Assembly: GCA_015039315.1 (NCBI GenBank)
Contig: WIDE01000049.1
Span: forward strand, 102,557 to 150,794
Direction of reading: 5' to 3'
Source: Clavulina sp. PMI_390
Taxonomy: Eukaryota > Basidiomycota > Agaricomycetes > Cantharellales > Hydnaceae
DNA: 48,238 nucleotides
Translations under genes and position numbers: made by a program
The notes under the pieces: model-generated
Seen by the model: only the letters and a program-made list of their open reading frames with translations
Databases searched by the model: none
What the model was told of the DNA's origin: nothing
In this document: piece by piece, positions 34,601-46,735 of the stretch
Layout: every line of letters starts with the position of its first letter
How positions within the stretch are numbered: the first letter of the stretch is position 1

Positions 34601-37600
34601 CGCGGAAGGACAACGAGTATAAGCACCAGTGCGAATGGGAAAGGAAGGGAACGAGCCAAGTCGGGTCCTTCTGCCACATCCACCCGCTCGTCTGGGCCAT
34701 CCACTTCCTCGTCTGACCCGCCTATTCCCACCGCGATACCCACTTCCTCGATACCAAGGGCTAAAAGTGTAACGGGCTCGCAAAGTCGGAGTGATGCTCA
34801 ATCCAAACTTCCCACTCTGAAATCGAATCCAAAGCCTGAGCCCCAACGCCCGTCTCCTCCACAAACTGATTCTCAGTCTCCACCATCCTCTGATCCCAAA
34901 CCGCACCAAGAGCAACCTCTGGAGCCATCACATCGGGCCCCCTCTGCCAAACCCACCTCTGCTCTCACTCCTGCTCCCATCATTCCCAATCCATTCACAA
35001 CCCCATCTACGTCGCCCAAGAAGCCCACGTTTGGACCCTCAGATTTCCCCTCCGAGATCGAAAGTACAGGTCGTGTGCAACCTGAATCGGAGTCTGCCTC
35101 GCGGTCGCGCAAGCCCGAGCAGACCTATGCTGCGGTAGGGTCAAATACAGGGCCCAGCTTCTCCCGGCCACCACGCTCTAGTGCCCGTCCGCGAAGCGAG
35201 AGTACCACGAGGGGAAGGGAGAGGACCGTGTCTTCTAGCAACCCAGCTCCTCCGCCGAGACCTGCGACTAGCCCAACGACTGATGTCCATAATATTCCCG
35301 AACTACCAACAGTAACTAGTGGTGCTGATCAACGTGAGTCATTTATGATCATTTTTCTTCCGGCTCTTCGGTTGACAAAAAAAACTTTCTTGTCTCGTTT
35401 GTGCTCGGCGGATGTCGCGACTTGTCCTCGTGATACGGACCCTCCTGCCTCGCAACCGCCTGAAATCTCCTCCCCTTGCACTCATTTAACCTTCCATTCA
35501 CATTCCCACCCACGCAATCATGCAGCCCACGCGCAAGCCCCCGGAGAGAATCGTAGTGATCGTAGTGACAGCGGCGTCGGAGCGACGAACAGCAAGGGGA
35601 AGGTTACTGCAGCTGATGAATTGGTGAAGCGGAGCGTGGAGATGAATGCATCTACAGAAGCCCCACTTTCTACCACCACCTCCCCCGCCAGCACACCCTC
35701 CTCCACTGTCCCCCCATCCCTTGACACACCGCCCATGTTAGCTGTTGCACCCTCCCCAACCCCTCCCTCACTCGAGCAAACGACAGCAGCGTCATCACCG
35801 GTCTCAGTGCCTACACCAGTCTCTGCACCTGTTACTGCCCCTCCTCCCCCATCGGATTGGAGACCCCCTTCGGTCTGGGGTCATCCACCTCCTCGGAGTG
35901 CTGGTGCAATTGTATCCACAACAGAGTCAAAATCTGCGGGTGTTCCCCGCTCAACTCCCTCCACGTCGCTTGACATGGCGATCGATGAATTGCCGCCCTC
36001 GTCCTTTTCTTCTCGGCCTCCTCGACCCTCCATCAGCCCAATCCCTCCTTTCGGCCAGCCCTACGCTACCCCAGATCAACTCAGAATGCAAACTAGCTCT
36101 GCATCGGGGCCTAGTGCGCCAACGCTTGTCCGCAAAGTGTCTCGCAAATTGTCTAAGCGCCCAAAACGCTTGGACATCTCGGAAGGCGTGGCCGTGGTAG
36201 GTGACGTTGACGCCACGCCCACGCCTCCTGATAATTTTGCGACTACGAGCGGGTCAGCAGAGGGAGGCCTGAGACCACCAACATCGCTCTATGCCGGTGG
36301 CGGGATGGGTGCTGCTAGCAGCCCTGGGTTGAGTGCAGGCCCGAGCACTGCAGGATGGCACAGCGATGATGCGCCTTTCCTGCCTGGCCGACAGGTCAGT
36401 TTCCATATCTTTTTGTATTTTCCTTGCCTCCAATCTGTGTTTCGCTCACGCATACATTTGTCCCTGTAGCATGTATACGATTCTCCCCTCTCCAGCGCCC
36501 AGATTGTCCAACAGACCTACTCTGGCAACGCTCCTCTTGCTACCATACATTCTGGTGGTTCTGGATCTGAAGGCAGCACACCTCGTAGCGAAAAAGGGCC
36601 TTCTGGTTCGAGTACCGGCAACAAGTTCATGCGCCTCATGCGCAAACTGAGCTCCCCGTCCATTTCTCTCCGCACTTCTCCTTCTAATGAAAACATCCCC
36701 CCGGTCCCCGCCCTGCCTCCATCAGCCGCATCGCTAAAGAAGGAAGGGAGAGGGCACGTGAGGAAGACAAGCTCTATCACGGATTTTGGCGTTCTCATCC
36801 CCTCCACAATCGGCACATCCTTCGGCTCGTCACATACTGCACAAATTCAGCCGTCCTCTGCCCGTTCAAGGGATGGACACTCTCAGCCGGGACATAAACA
36901 TGGCGCTTCAACACCAGTAGCTGTCCCTTCCACGCCAGATCGAGCTGCTGGTGGCGCTCCAAACAGTGCTGCGAGCAATGGTGGCTACTTATCCCGAGTT
37001 TTTACCCGTCGAGGTTCTGTTTCCACGCGCTCTCAGAGCTCGTCAAGGCACGAAGCGGAGTCTACCGCTACTCTGGCTTCAAGCCTTCGCTCGGGTGGGG
37101 CTTGGTCCCGGCCATCGACGAGCTCCTCACATGTTGGATCTGAAGATTACCCAGATCCTTATCCACACGCATCGCCTGGTATTCCCGTCCCCCCACTTCC
37201 TGACTTCCGCAATCTTGCAGCAGATCGGAAGCCGGGCCCAGCGCAACCACAGGCTGTAGGTGGTGTCCCAGGGTCGGTGCCGAGTACTTTTGCTCGAGGC
37301 TCTTCCATGATGCGCTCAACATCGTCCCAAGGCCCACGGGGTGACGGTGAGGTGTTCATGGATAGTGATGACGGATATCCTGTTCCACCTCTGGATGATG
37401 CAATGTTGATTGACCAACGCGAAAGCACACCTCGGATATCGTTGTCTCGCGAGCCAAACGCTGCCACTCGGGTCCTGGTACCTACTTCTCGTGGTGGTTC
37501 TGCACCCATGAGGACATCTTCTTCGAATCATTCTTCTACTGCGCTCCCTCCTCCTGAAGCCCCTTTCCACTCTAGTGAACTGAGAGGCTCCAAGTCGTCT

Positions 37601-38122
37601 GGATCGCTGAGAAAGAGGCTCAACTCGTTTGGCAGCTCGAAGGGTAGGGAGGACAGGGAGCCAGAGAAGGAAAGCACCCCTTCCCCGTCGTTGAGCTTCT
37701 TCCGCTCGAGCAGCAAGTCATCTAGTGCTCGCCGTGTCGCTACCGCTGATCCTGACACTGTGGGGCTGAGATCCTATCCATCTTCGATAGGCCGTAGGTC
37801 CGGCTCAAAGCTGGCCCATGGCCAAGGCCGCGACCATGGTTCCAGCGGTGGTCGTTCTGGTCGTGGGGACCGCACTAAGCGATGGTCCTTCGACGGCGCC
37901 GACGGATCTGGTGTTCCTAAAACCATGGCAGTGACAGTGGCGAGCTTTGCCGAGGTTGGCTCGACAGCAACCCCAAAGAAAAGCGCAAAGGAGAAAGATC
38001 GGATGTGGGACGAGTTGATGCGGCGAAGCGATAGGGCTCCCGGGGGAACATTGCATGCGACGATTGACGGCACGCTGGCCCTTGCGAGTGATGATGCAGA
38101 GCCAATGACGCCAAGCTCGTAA
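31650..38122 (+). CDS. Large Ser/Pro-rich, mostly disordered protein, about 1667 aa, unknown function
   Basis: The proposed exons are 31650-32588, 32706-32777, 33863-35333, 35526-36394 and 36470-38122; frame is kept at every join. More than half the residues are Ser, Pro, Thr or Ala. Islands of conserved-looking sequence are RFDMKRMLSKPA near the N-terminus, NNRERARKDREAYEAALAEAG in the middle, NKFMRLMRKLSSPSISLRTSPSNENIPPVPALP, VRKTSSITDFGVLIPSTIG, and KEKDRMWDELMRRSDRAPGGTLHATIDG at the C-terminus. The N-terminal and C-terminal islands recall one family of uncharacterised Agaricomycete proteins, but this is from memory. The intron 32778-33862 is unusually long (about 1.1 kb). The locus could instead be two genes, the second starting at the ATG 33770. 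No transmembrane segment or catalytic domain is seen; a scaffold or signalling adaptor role is possible but unsupported. Confidence 0.62.
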
Positions 38123-39361
38123 CACATTGGTTCATCCTGTTGTCCTGGAGGTTAGCGTCGACGTGGGCATCGGCACCGGCTCTCGCTGTCAATATACACG
38201 ATGACAGAAGCAGGCTACGCCATGACAGTAACCGCCGAACTGCCTTTTGCGCTTCTTTGTCCACACCTCGCTCCCACGTGCCTGACCCCCGTTGACATGA
38301 TCGTCTCTGCCGTTCCCCACATCAAACCTTTCTCTTACACCTTCCGTATTCCGTCCGACCTCCACGCTCATTCCGTCAGAGATGTAATCCTCTAACCAAC
38401 ATTTCTCCCCCAAAACGTTCTCCCAGTTCCCCAGTTCATTGACCTGCATTTCTCCCTTACTTGCCCTCGCTGGTCGTTCACAAGTGATGAATTATTGCTA
38501 GACATCCATATTCGTTCTGCATTCCATCCCCGTTTTCACGAATCCCCTGACTTGCCCATTGTCCCTCGTCGTTATCTCCTTCATTCACTCCCTCGCTCAT
38601 CTTTTCCGTTGTGCTTTCTTCATCACCCCTGCTCAAGTTTTCACCAATACCAATTCGTTGCTTGACCTTCGGCCTCGCCTTTCACCACTCCGATTTGTGC
38701 ATACATCTATATCCATTCCCTCGTTACTTTTCAACTCCCACCCACACAAAGATACCCTTGAAATTTGAATCTTCCCATTAGTACACGTAAATACTCAGTT
38801 GTATTGAGTTGAGCTTCTTTGCATTCAGAATAGCACGTCTGATGTAGCTGGCTAATCCACTGGCGCACGACGATCACTTCCTTGAATGGGATCCAGGCCG
38901 TCCAATGAACAAATCCGACTTATGAATACACACCAGGTTCGGTGCGAAGCTTTCATCTGCGTCGTACCCTTCAACATGATCTGGATCGACGGGATCCACA
39001 TTTTTAGCCAATCATGCGAATTAACTTTCTGTTCCTCCCTCGCTCTCCACTTTTGATTGACAACGTCACGTGGCCAACTTCCCCCGCAATGTTGCTCTCT
39101 CTTCTCGGTCAGCGAAGTGATGCGCACGCCCCGAAGCCAACCATCCTGTCGCAGCTGGGCTGACCGTTGATCATTCGATGTTACTGTTCCATTGCCTAGA
39201 TTCCTTCTCAATCTTAATATGAACCCATTGACAACCCTGAACTGTAACTCAGTATTCATTGGATATCAGAAGGCTTCTCTGCTTCCGCAACTGTGGAGCA
39301 CCTATGTGGTGATTAACGTCAATCAAATAGGGACGAGCCTCTTAATGCGTTGCATGGCACC
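38123..39361. other. Intergenic region upstream of the intact GMC gene
   Basis: It holds the 3' region of the Ser/Pro-rich protein gene and the upstream promoter of the GMC gene. No coding region, RNA gene or repeat was recognised. Confidence 0.5.
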
Positions 39362-39368
39362 TATATAA
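39362..39368 (+). promoter_or_regulatory. TATA box of the intact GMC gene
   Basis: TATATAA about 80 nt upstream of the ATG at 39448, followed by a short CT-rich leader. The interrupted paralogue has TATAAAG in an equivalent place. Confidence 0.6.
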
Positions 39369-39447
39369 TCGACATGCGTGTGTGGGGGTGGGTTTCCCTT
39401 CTTATCGATCACTTCCAACTCTCTTTCCACCACCAACTTTCACCAAA

Positions 39448-42400
39448 ATGTCTGCTCAGCCTTTTGAGACTGCTGAGAAGCTTGAGAATGCTGCGAAGAG
39501 CGCCGTAGCCAATATCAAGGACGTCGCCTCGCAGGAGTTTGACTATGTCGTTGTTGGTAAGTGGGAAGACGTGTGGAATTCTGTTGGTCGTCGCATTTTG
39601 ACCGTTGATGATCCTGGTGTGATCTAGGTGGAGGTGTATGTCCCTTGCCCACTCTCCTTGCTACGTCTCATTATTGATGCCCTCTGCTGATGTTTTAGAC
39701 CGCTGGTTTGACCCTTGCCGCTCGTCTGGCAGAAGATCCAAACGTTACCGTCGCCGTGCTCGAAGCTGGAGGCGAGATGCATATTCACGACTCGATTAGT
39801 ATGTGACCAGGCTCGACCTCTTCCATCGTCGTGATCATCTGACCGCCATGTTCGAATGGCATTATAGTCATGCCCGCTCAGTATGGCCGCGAACATGGCA
39901 ACCCTACTCTTGTTTACCCGTAAGTTCTTGGCTATCGTCATTCAAATATTTCTCTCTCCGATCTCTGACTATCCTTGATCGATCTAACTCAACAGTCACC
40001 AGACCCTCAGTCAAAAGGCATTGGGGCGGCCATTGGACTGGCAGCGGTCGGTCGCTGTGCAATTGCATACTGATGACCACATAATACTAATTTAGACTCC
40101 CTGTTCCGCAGTGGCCGAGGTCTCGGTGGCACCTCAGCCATTAATTTCCTGGTCTTTCAGAAACCTCAGGTCGTTGACATTGATGCTTGGGAAAAATTGG
40201 GATCCCCTGGGTGGAACTGGGAACGCTACAATGCCGCGGTTAAGCGTGTAGAAACGTCAGTAGATCCGGCCTCTTTTCAGGGTGTTATTCTCGGCTCAAC
40301 CCAGACTCCTTATGTTTCCAGTTTCCACCCTCCAACTGAAAACCCCGACGGTTACCACAAGTACAAACTGGACAGCTTTGGCCATAAAGGTTCGCATCAA
40401 CGTCAATGTATACTTCTCATAGCGCAACGGCTGATCGATCCACATTGAAGGTCCCATTCACCACAGCTATCCTAAGGAAGTCTCTGGAGGAGAAGCACAG
40501 CTAAAGCAGGTGAGGGTTTCTGCGACCTTGTAGCAATCTCCAGTGAGTCAAACAAATTCTTCGTCCATGAGCATAGGCTTGCGCGAACATTGGCGTGATT
40601 GCTACCCCTGATCCGGTATGTCTTTGATCATTCATACTCCATTCGTGTCGCGCCATGACTTGACTTAACTACCTCGATCTCTTAGGCCAGCGGAGACGTG
40701 AGTACCTATCATTACCAATGGCAATCTGCTGGTGTGAACCCTCGCGGCGGTTTATCCATAGATTCGCGGCTACGGCACGTTCCCCAACTCTGTTGACCCT
40801 CGTACCTACACCCGCTCGTTCGCTGCCACAGTAAATAGTCTCACTAGAAACGCGTTTTCGCGAGTCGATTGGCAACTAACCACGATTCTTCAACAGGGCT
40901 TCTTCGTCAATGCCCCTCATCGCCCCAACCTCAAGGTTCTAATCAACGCTACAGGGAGGAAGGTCCTCATGCGTGAACCTGCTGGAGGGTCTGAGGCGGA
41001 GGCTGAAGGTGTGGAATTTGAACATGAGGGGACCGTCTACACCGTGAAAGCAAAGCGGGATGTAATTCTCTCTGCTGGGTAAACTTTCAATGTTTTTGTT
41101 GTCGCCTTGCACTATGTTGATTTTCTTTCACCATCTTCACAGCGCAATCCGATCATGCTCCCTCCTCGAGCTCTCAGGCATTGGGAACAAAGAGATTCTA
41201 GAGCCTCTAGGCATCAAGACTATTGTACACAACCCCGCTGTTGGCGAGAACGTACAAGAGCATATGTTGAATGCTGTTGTCTGGGGTAAGACCCTAGTCA
41301 GTCATTTCGTCTGGTTGCTGATCGCCGTTTCGCTCCATATTCTAGAGACAAAGAAGGAGGAGTACGGCTTCGAGACCCTCGACCTCTTGATGGATCCTGC
41401 AACGGCAGGAAAACATATCGAGCTTTAGTGAGTCATTCTGCACCCTATGGTTGCACGCTGTGTCCCTCAACACCACTTGGCTTCCAATTCTTTGCAGCAA
41501 ACAAGGCTCTGGGCTCTTCACTAGGCAGATCAACTCACTCATCTGGCTCCCTCTCTCCGAAATCACGACTACCCCTGGGCGATACGAGGAGATGGTCGCT
41601 GCTGAGGAGGCTAAGATCGCTGCAGACCTCGCGGACCCGGCCAAGAATCGCCCGGGTCTCAAGGAGCAATACGAGTTGATGATGGAAACGGTGAAGAATC
41701 CAAAGGCAGTCAATGGAGAGATTGCTTGCACTGCATTCTGCTTCCCATCGCCGAATGGTAAGCACCAGCCCGACACGTCGAGGACAATATGACTCTGTAG
41801 TGCGTGTGGCTGATAACGCTGTCTATCGTAGGCCAACCTGAGCCGGGCAAGACCTATATCTCACTGATTGGCGCGCTCAACCTTCCGTTCTCTCGTGGTT
41901 ATATTGTTTGTACTTTCTTCGCTAATGATGAATCTACCAGCCTCCTGATATCGTCTTGTATGTTCTCCCCATCGTCGCATTAAACAGCATATCAAGTCTG
42001 CGGACCCCAACGTGCCTGCAGATATGGACCCCAATGTGTTTGACCACGATATGGGTGCGTCGACCAGGGCTCCAACGCATATTTCCTCCATTGACTCATT
42101 CCCTATTCGACGCCCCAAATTGGTTTAACTTCAATTATTGGCCATGAAACTGGATCTTAGACTTGGACATCATCGTCGAGATGCACAAGTGGTCGCGCAA
42201 GGTGGCTGCTACATCACCCTTCAAGGATATCATCGGTAAGCAGTCCCACCAGCTATACTCAAGTTATTGAGACTAACTATTACAATCGTGTTTCCAGTGA
42301 AGGAGCTTGCTCCAGGCCCATCCGTCAACACAGATGATGAATGGAGAGGTATGACTTCTTCCTGAGCATCAAATCAAACAAATATTCACATCAACCTCGA

Positions 42401-42886
42401 CTTTCAGCGTTCGTGAAGGCCAACACTGGTACCACCTGGCGTACGTTGCTCTGAAATTTTGACACTGGTGTTGACTCTGACGCTCTCGTGACATATAGAC
42501 ACCGTCGGGTCGTGCACGATGGCGCCTCGTGACAAGGGTGGTGTCGTCGATCCCTCCCTCAAGGTTCGCATCTCACTTGTATCTGTACCTATTGGATATC
42601 AATTCTGAGCAACATCTTACACTAGGTCTATGGCACCAAGAACCTCCGTGTGTGTGACATCTCCATCATCCCCTTACACATCTCAGCGCACACTCAAGGT
42701 ATTGCATTTATTCCAACTTTCTATCATTATGAGAGAGGGTAAAGGACTGAATCAACTGCTTGTTATAGCCACCGCCTACTCGATTGGAGAGCAACGTGAG
42801 TTACTGAAAGTTTTTCTGATGTAACAATGAGCTGACTTTTGCATGCGTTCATAGTCGCTGAGATCATCAAGGCTGAGGCCAAGTAA
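39448..42886 (+). CDS. GMC oxidoreductase (aryl-alcohol oxidase/choline dehydrogenase-like), 624 aa
   Basis: An FAD enzyme oxidising alcohols. Its 24 exons are 39448-39556, 39628-39635, 39699-39798, 39868-39919, 39996-40046, 40112-40255, 40322-40389, 40451-40509, 40577-40615, 40686-40697, 40762-40830, 40897-41078, 41143-41285, 41346-41427, 41498-41757, 41832-41905, 41988-42054, 42161-42235, 42298-42348, 42408-42440, 42499-42563, 42626-42698, 42769-42795 and 42855-42886, all in frame. The FAD motif VVGGGTAG is completed by an 8-nt exon. GRGLGGTSAINF is GMC signature 1, and LLELSGIGNKEIL is signature 2. The C-terminal half has TTWHTVGSCTM, with the catalytic His in a context where HPVGT or HPIGT is usual, and PLHISAHTQATAYSIGEQ, with the second His. 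There is no signal peptide, unlike secreted aryl-alcohol oxidases, so it is probably intracellular. Substrate unknown. It is paralogous to the copy at 1-7322. Confidence 0.93.
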
Positions 42887-43812
42887 CTGATCTGACACAT
42901 CATGGAACCGTCCATTCGTGCGGAATCCTGTGAAACACGTCAAATCTACTCTGTAACGAAAACAAAATCCGAACAGTTCACCAAACTGTATGATTGTTGA
43001 ATGTAATCAGTAATGATAATGTAGATGAATGGGATCATCATCCTTGGGAGAGTTCAGACCCGAGGTGTCTTATCATGGCGACGCGCTGGCGCAAGGCTTC
43101 TTTGATAGCTCCACATGTCTGGTACTCCGATATGCCGAAGAACCGGGAGCGGGGAGTGGATCTGAACTGTTGCATCATCATCACTTCCCCTTGCGCGGTT
43201 TAGCCCGTTCACCGATCTGGCCCTGTGAACTGGTGGGTTTGGACCGGAGGTAGCTGCTGGTTCTTTTTTGGTGCTCTGGTCGTCTGAACCCGCAAACCAG
43301 TGGAGGCTTCGCTTCCAATGGTAATTTGATAGCTACAAAAAAACTTCACCGGAACCAGCGAGCTTCGGGATTGCGTCCAACAGAACCGAACCGTACCGCA
43401 CCGTACGGAGGAGAAACGGAGACCATCCCGTGTGTGAAACATAATCAGAAAGGAATGTATAAGCTTGCTGCGGTGGCTGTGGTAAGATAATTTAGCCAAT
43501 GTATTGGACCCGCAGTTAGGTTAAGGCTTCTAGTCCTCCTGCCCAGTACCATCTTCCAACCTCGTTTGCACCGCCTGGTCGAGAGCAGTCAATTCCCGAG
43601 TCAATCTTTTAAGCCGACTAACAGGATTCCGCAGTCATTCGCGTCAGTTGACGTCACACCGAGTGTGACTTCTCTCTCTCGGGCTCGGAGTCTGGCCCAA
43701 CACACCCCCCTTCTTCACAGCCTGCTCTCCTTGTCTCCCTTTTTCTATCTGCGCCTCTTCTTCTTAAACACCTCCTGCGAAACCTCAACGACCCCGTCGA
43801 GCCGCGCTCGAC
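42887..43812. promoter_or_regulatory. Intergenic region upstream of the DUF300 gene
   Basis: It contains the 3' end of the GMC gene, a short stretch with repeated ACCG units (about 43383-43408), a CRE-like palindrome at 43649-43656 and a CT-rich leader before the ATG at 43813. No coding region is supported. Confidence 0.5.
43649..43656. promoter_or_regulatory. CRE-like palindrome TGACGTCA
   Basis: The perfect 8-nt ATF/CREB consensus lies about 160 nt upstream of the DUF300 gene start, just before the CT-rich leader. Its position fits a bZIP-factor site, but a single 8-mer can occur by chance. Confidence 0.45.
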
Positions 43813-46369
43813 ATGTCTTGTCCCTCCGATAATCAAGATATCATTGACCAATCTAGTTTCTGGGATTCAAGTGGCGTCCACTGGTATGTGAAGCCTAAAC
43901 CTCCACTCTAGATCACTAGCGCTGATCACTGGTCAAATTTATGACTACCGTACAGGGATGCTCATCGTATAGGTGCAGTCGCTTTGTTCTCTTGGCATCA
44001 GCTGGGCACGGGGCCCGATGTTGACAACCAACCTTTACTCGTCTTTTCTCGCTAGGATGGGCTATCGCGGGTGGTTTCTCTGCCGCCGTAAGCTCACATG
44101 TATTCTTCCTGCTATCTGTATTTTGCTCATAAGATCCTAGACTGTCCTCATCACCATCGTGTCAGTCACACGACACGCGCTCAACTACAGAGTCCGTGCA
44201 GAACAGCGACAGATAATCGTATGTGACCCTCAAAATGACCATATCGCTTGGATCATACCTGAACTCACCGCTTTCGTTATAAACTCGTCAGAGGATCCTG
44301 TACATGCCGCCCGTCTACGCAATCATCTCTTTCTTCTCCTATCGGTACTTCCGCTCCTACACGTTCGTCTATCCCCTTGATCATAGACGGAGCCACCTCA
44401 CCTGATGTATAAATGATGCATCGCCTCTTCCCGTATGCTCATATTGAACAGATATTACTCGCTCATCGAAGTTGGTGCGTAAACCGGACTTGATTCACCG
44501 ATCATCTTCGCCGCCCGCCAGCACTGACATTTTCCCAAATCCGGCTCCGAAATACTTTGCGGGGCACTCACTTTTTATCTACCAAATCCAATTGATATGA
44601 ACCGGCAGTCTATGAGTCTATTACACTTTCGGCATTCTTGTGCGTGTTGGGTCCTTCCCCCAAATATCGTACCATCTCTGTTGGTTTCTGCTATCTCAGC
44701 TAATCTCTTTTCTCTCTTCCGCTATAGGCTGCTCCTTATCCAATATGTCGCTTCCACTGGTGCACGACATTCAGCCGAGGCCGCGTTGACTCGCAAAGAC
44801 AAACAGGCCCTCGCCTTCCCGCTGTGCTGCTGGCGATTCCGTCCTACCAAGCCAGCATTCATGCATACCATCAAGGTGCGGGTCTTATTGCTCTTATGGT
44901 TCTTCTCCTTTTTGTGACGTTTGACGGCTGACGGATTGAAATGTTTCATCTGCCACACCGCTTTTGTGTTGTGCATGCATATATAGTGGAGCGTGCTGCA
45001 GTACACGATCTTCCGCCCAGCTATTTCCATTGCAGGAATTGTCTGTCAGAAGTACAATGTTCTATGCGACAGTTCGTGGAGTTACAAGTATGCCAGTGTG
45101 TGGTTGACAAGTGTGGACTTTGTCAGCATTTCGTGAGTGCATGGGTTCTTAAGAGATTATCGACGTCCTGTTGGCGCCCACTAGTCTAACTTCGGTGTGG
45201 TTACTTTTAAATAGCATTGCCCTCTATGGCCTTATTCTGTTCTACGTGTTGACAAAGGAGGACCTTGCTGGAAAGCGGCCTCTCGCAAAATTCTTGTGTA
45301 TCAAACTTATTGTGATGTGAGCCTCTTAATTTCTTCTCTTCATATTGGGCCTTCCACCCGTGATATATTATTAATGACTGACTGTGTCTCCTCCCTCTAG
45401 GGTCACCTTTTATCAAAGCTGGATTGTAAGCCATTGCTCTCATTGACGATGCTACACATTGTTCCCAGCTCCCCCTCTCAACACTCTTTATTTTTTTTAG
45501 TTCACTGCGTTGCAGGACAAAGGCGTCATCCATGGTACGCGACACGTTGCTACACAGTGTTTCACTCACCTATCGACACGAAGCTGATCGATGTTCACAT
45601 GTATAGCTACTCAATACTGGACGGCAACCAACGTTGCCGATGGCCTTAGTGCACTCGTACGTCTCCTAGTATCCTATTTCATCATCCAGCGCCGCTAAAT
45701 GTCGCTTCTTGCTTCTGCGATTCTAGACTCTTTGCATCGAGGTGTGTTCTCCTTGTTAGCATATATCATCCGCTGTTTCAAGCTAATGAAATTCATTCTC
45801 GGATAGATGGTGTTCTTTGCAATTGCGATGATGTGGGCCTACCCGACCTCCGAATACCGGAGCATGACAACGCAGCCACTCGGTTTCTGGCGCGCCATCA
45901 TCGACTCGCTCAACTTTAGTATGTCCTTTTACCATTCCAGCTTGAATCCCGTTCTATCACCGGTCTTCAATGCTGTACGAGGAGTCCATACTGATGCATC
46001 TCTGGCATATCATCGTTACAATTACCAGGTGACTTTGCCGTCGAGATCTGGAGTAGCTTCCGCTTCTTCTTCGACTATATGCGCGGGAAACCCGGAACAC
46101 GCGCGAGTCACTTCAAGGAGAAAGAGGGTGTCCCTGACTTTGATTCTGCCTTCGGGTGCGTCTACTTCCTATTCATTTCCGTCTGTTAAGCCACTCGCTG
46201 AGCTCGGATTTATGTGTTGTTTTATTCTTACAGGCTAAGGCAGGTTGAGTCACCCGATGGCGGTCGCCCTTTCATCAACACGCAGCCTCAGGCGGGTGGT
46301 TACCCACCAAGGCGCCCGAATGATGTGGAGCAGGCGTATGACTCATATCCTCCAAATGGACGACGATAA
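43813..46369 (+). CDS. DUF300 / organic solute transporter alpha-type membrane protein, 405 aa
   Basis: A seven-transmembrane protein of the OST-alpha/DUF300 family (Pfam PF03619). Exons are 43813-43883, 43956-43972, 44056-44087, 44141-44218, 44292-44362, 44452-44474, 44609-44639, 44728-44875, 44987-45132, 45215-45316, 45401-45425, 45501-45534, 45607-45656, 45727-45741, 45807-45918, 46029-46155 and 46234-46369, all in frame. Hallmarks are RILYMPPVYAIISFFSYR, YYSLIEVVYESITLSAFLLLLIQYV, a Cys pair (FPLCCWRFRPTK), KFLCIKLIVMVTFYQSW and a helix FFAIAMMWAYPTSEY. A soluble tail after the last helix includes FFDYMRGKPG and ends YPPNGRR. Plant and fungal members act at internal membranes, with some linked to vacuole or autophagy processes; the role here is not shown. 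No signal peptide is present, as usual for the family. Confidence 0.92.
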
Positions 46370-46735
46370 ACAATCGTCAGTGCTCCTGATCATCTGAAAT
46401 ACGTTTGCCAGTTATCACCATGATCTGAAGGTAGGTGAAGGCTCATATTTATGGTTATGGGATGTTGGACAATGTACTTTACGACGCAGGCCATATTTTC
46501 GTTTGAGAATCTGGTCTTAGGAAACGGCTAGTTACCTCCTTTCTTTTTCTTGCCCCGTCCCAATCCTCGTTTCTCTGTTGTTCACGCATAGTGGCTCGAT
46601 GGACGTTGTTGCCGTCTTTTTCTTAAGGCTACTTGTGAAGCTCAAGATACCATTTTAGAATTATTTCTTGTTTTTCAATGACATCCATATCACTCAGTTA
46701 CCTACCACTACTTCTCAATCCAGACTGCAAGTTGA
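46370..46735. other. Convergent intergenic region
   Basis: It separates the stop codons of two genes transcribed toward each other, so it should contain both 3' untranslated regions and their polyadenylation signals. Nothing else was recognised. Confidence 0.5.

Noticed and set aside
39996..40111. Alternative frame PDPQSKGIGAAIGLAA for exon 5 of the intact GMC gene
   Set aside because: The interrupted paralogue shows the conserved frame ...LGRPLxxxxRGRGLGG with the same 51-nt exon, which settles the reading frame.
41906..41987. Short extra exon (41941-41957) inside intron 16 of the intact GMC gene
   Set aside because: Skipping it joins GYI directly to HIKSADPNVP, the usual GMC sequence, and keeps frame; including it would break the frame.
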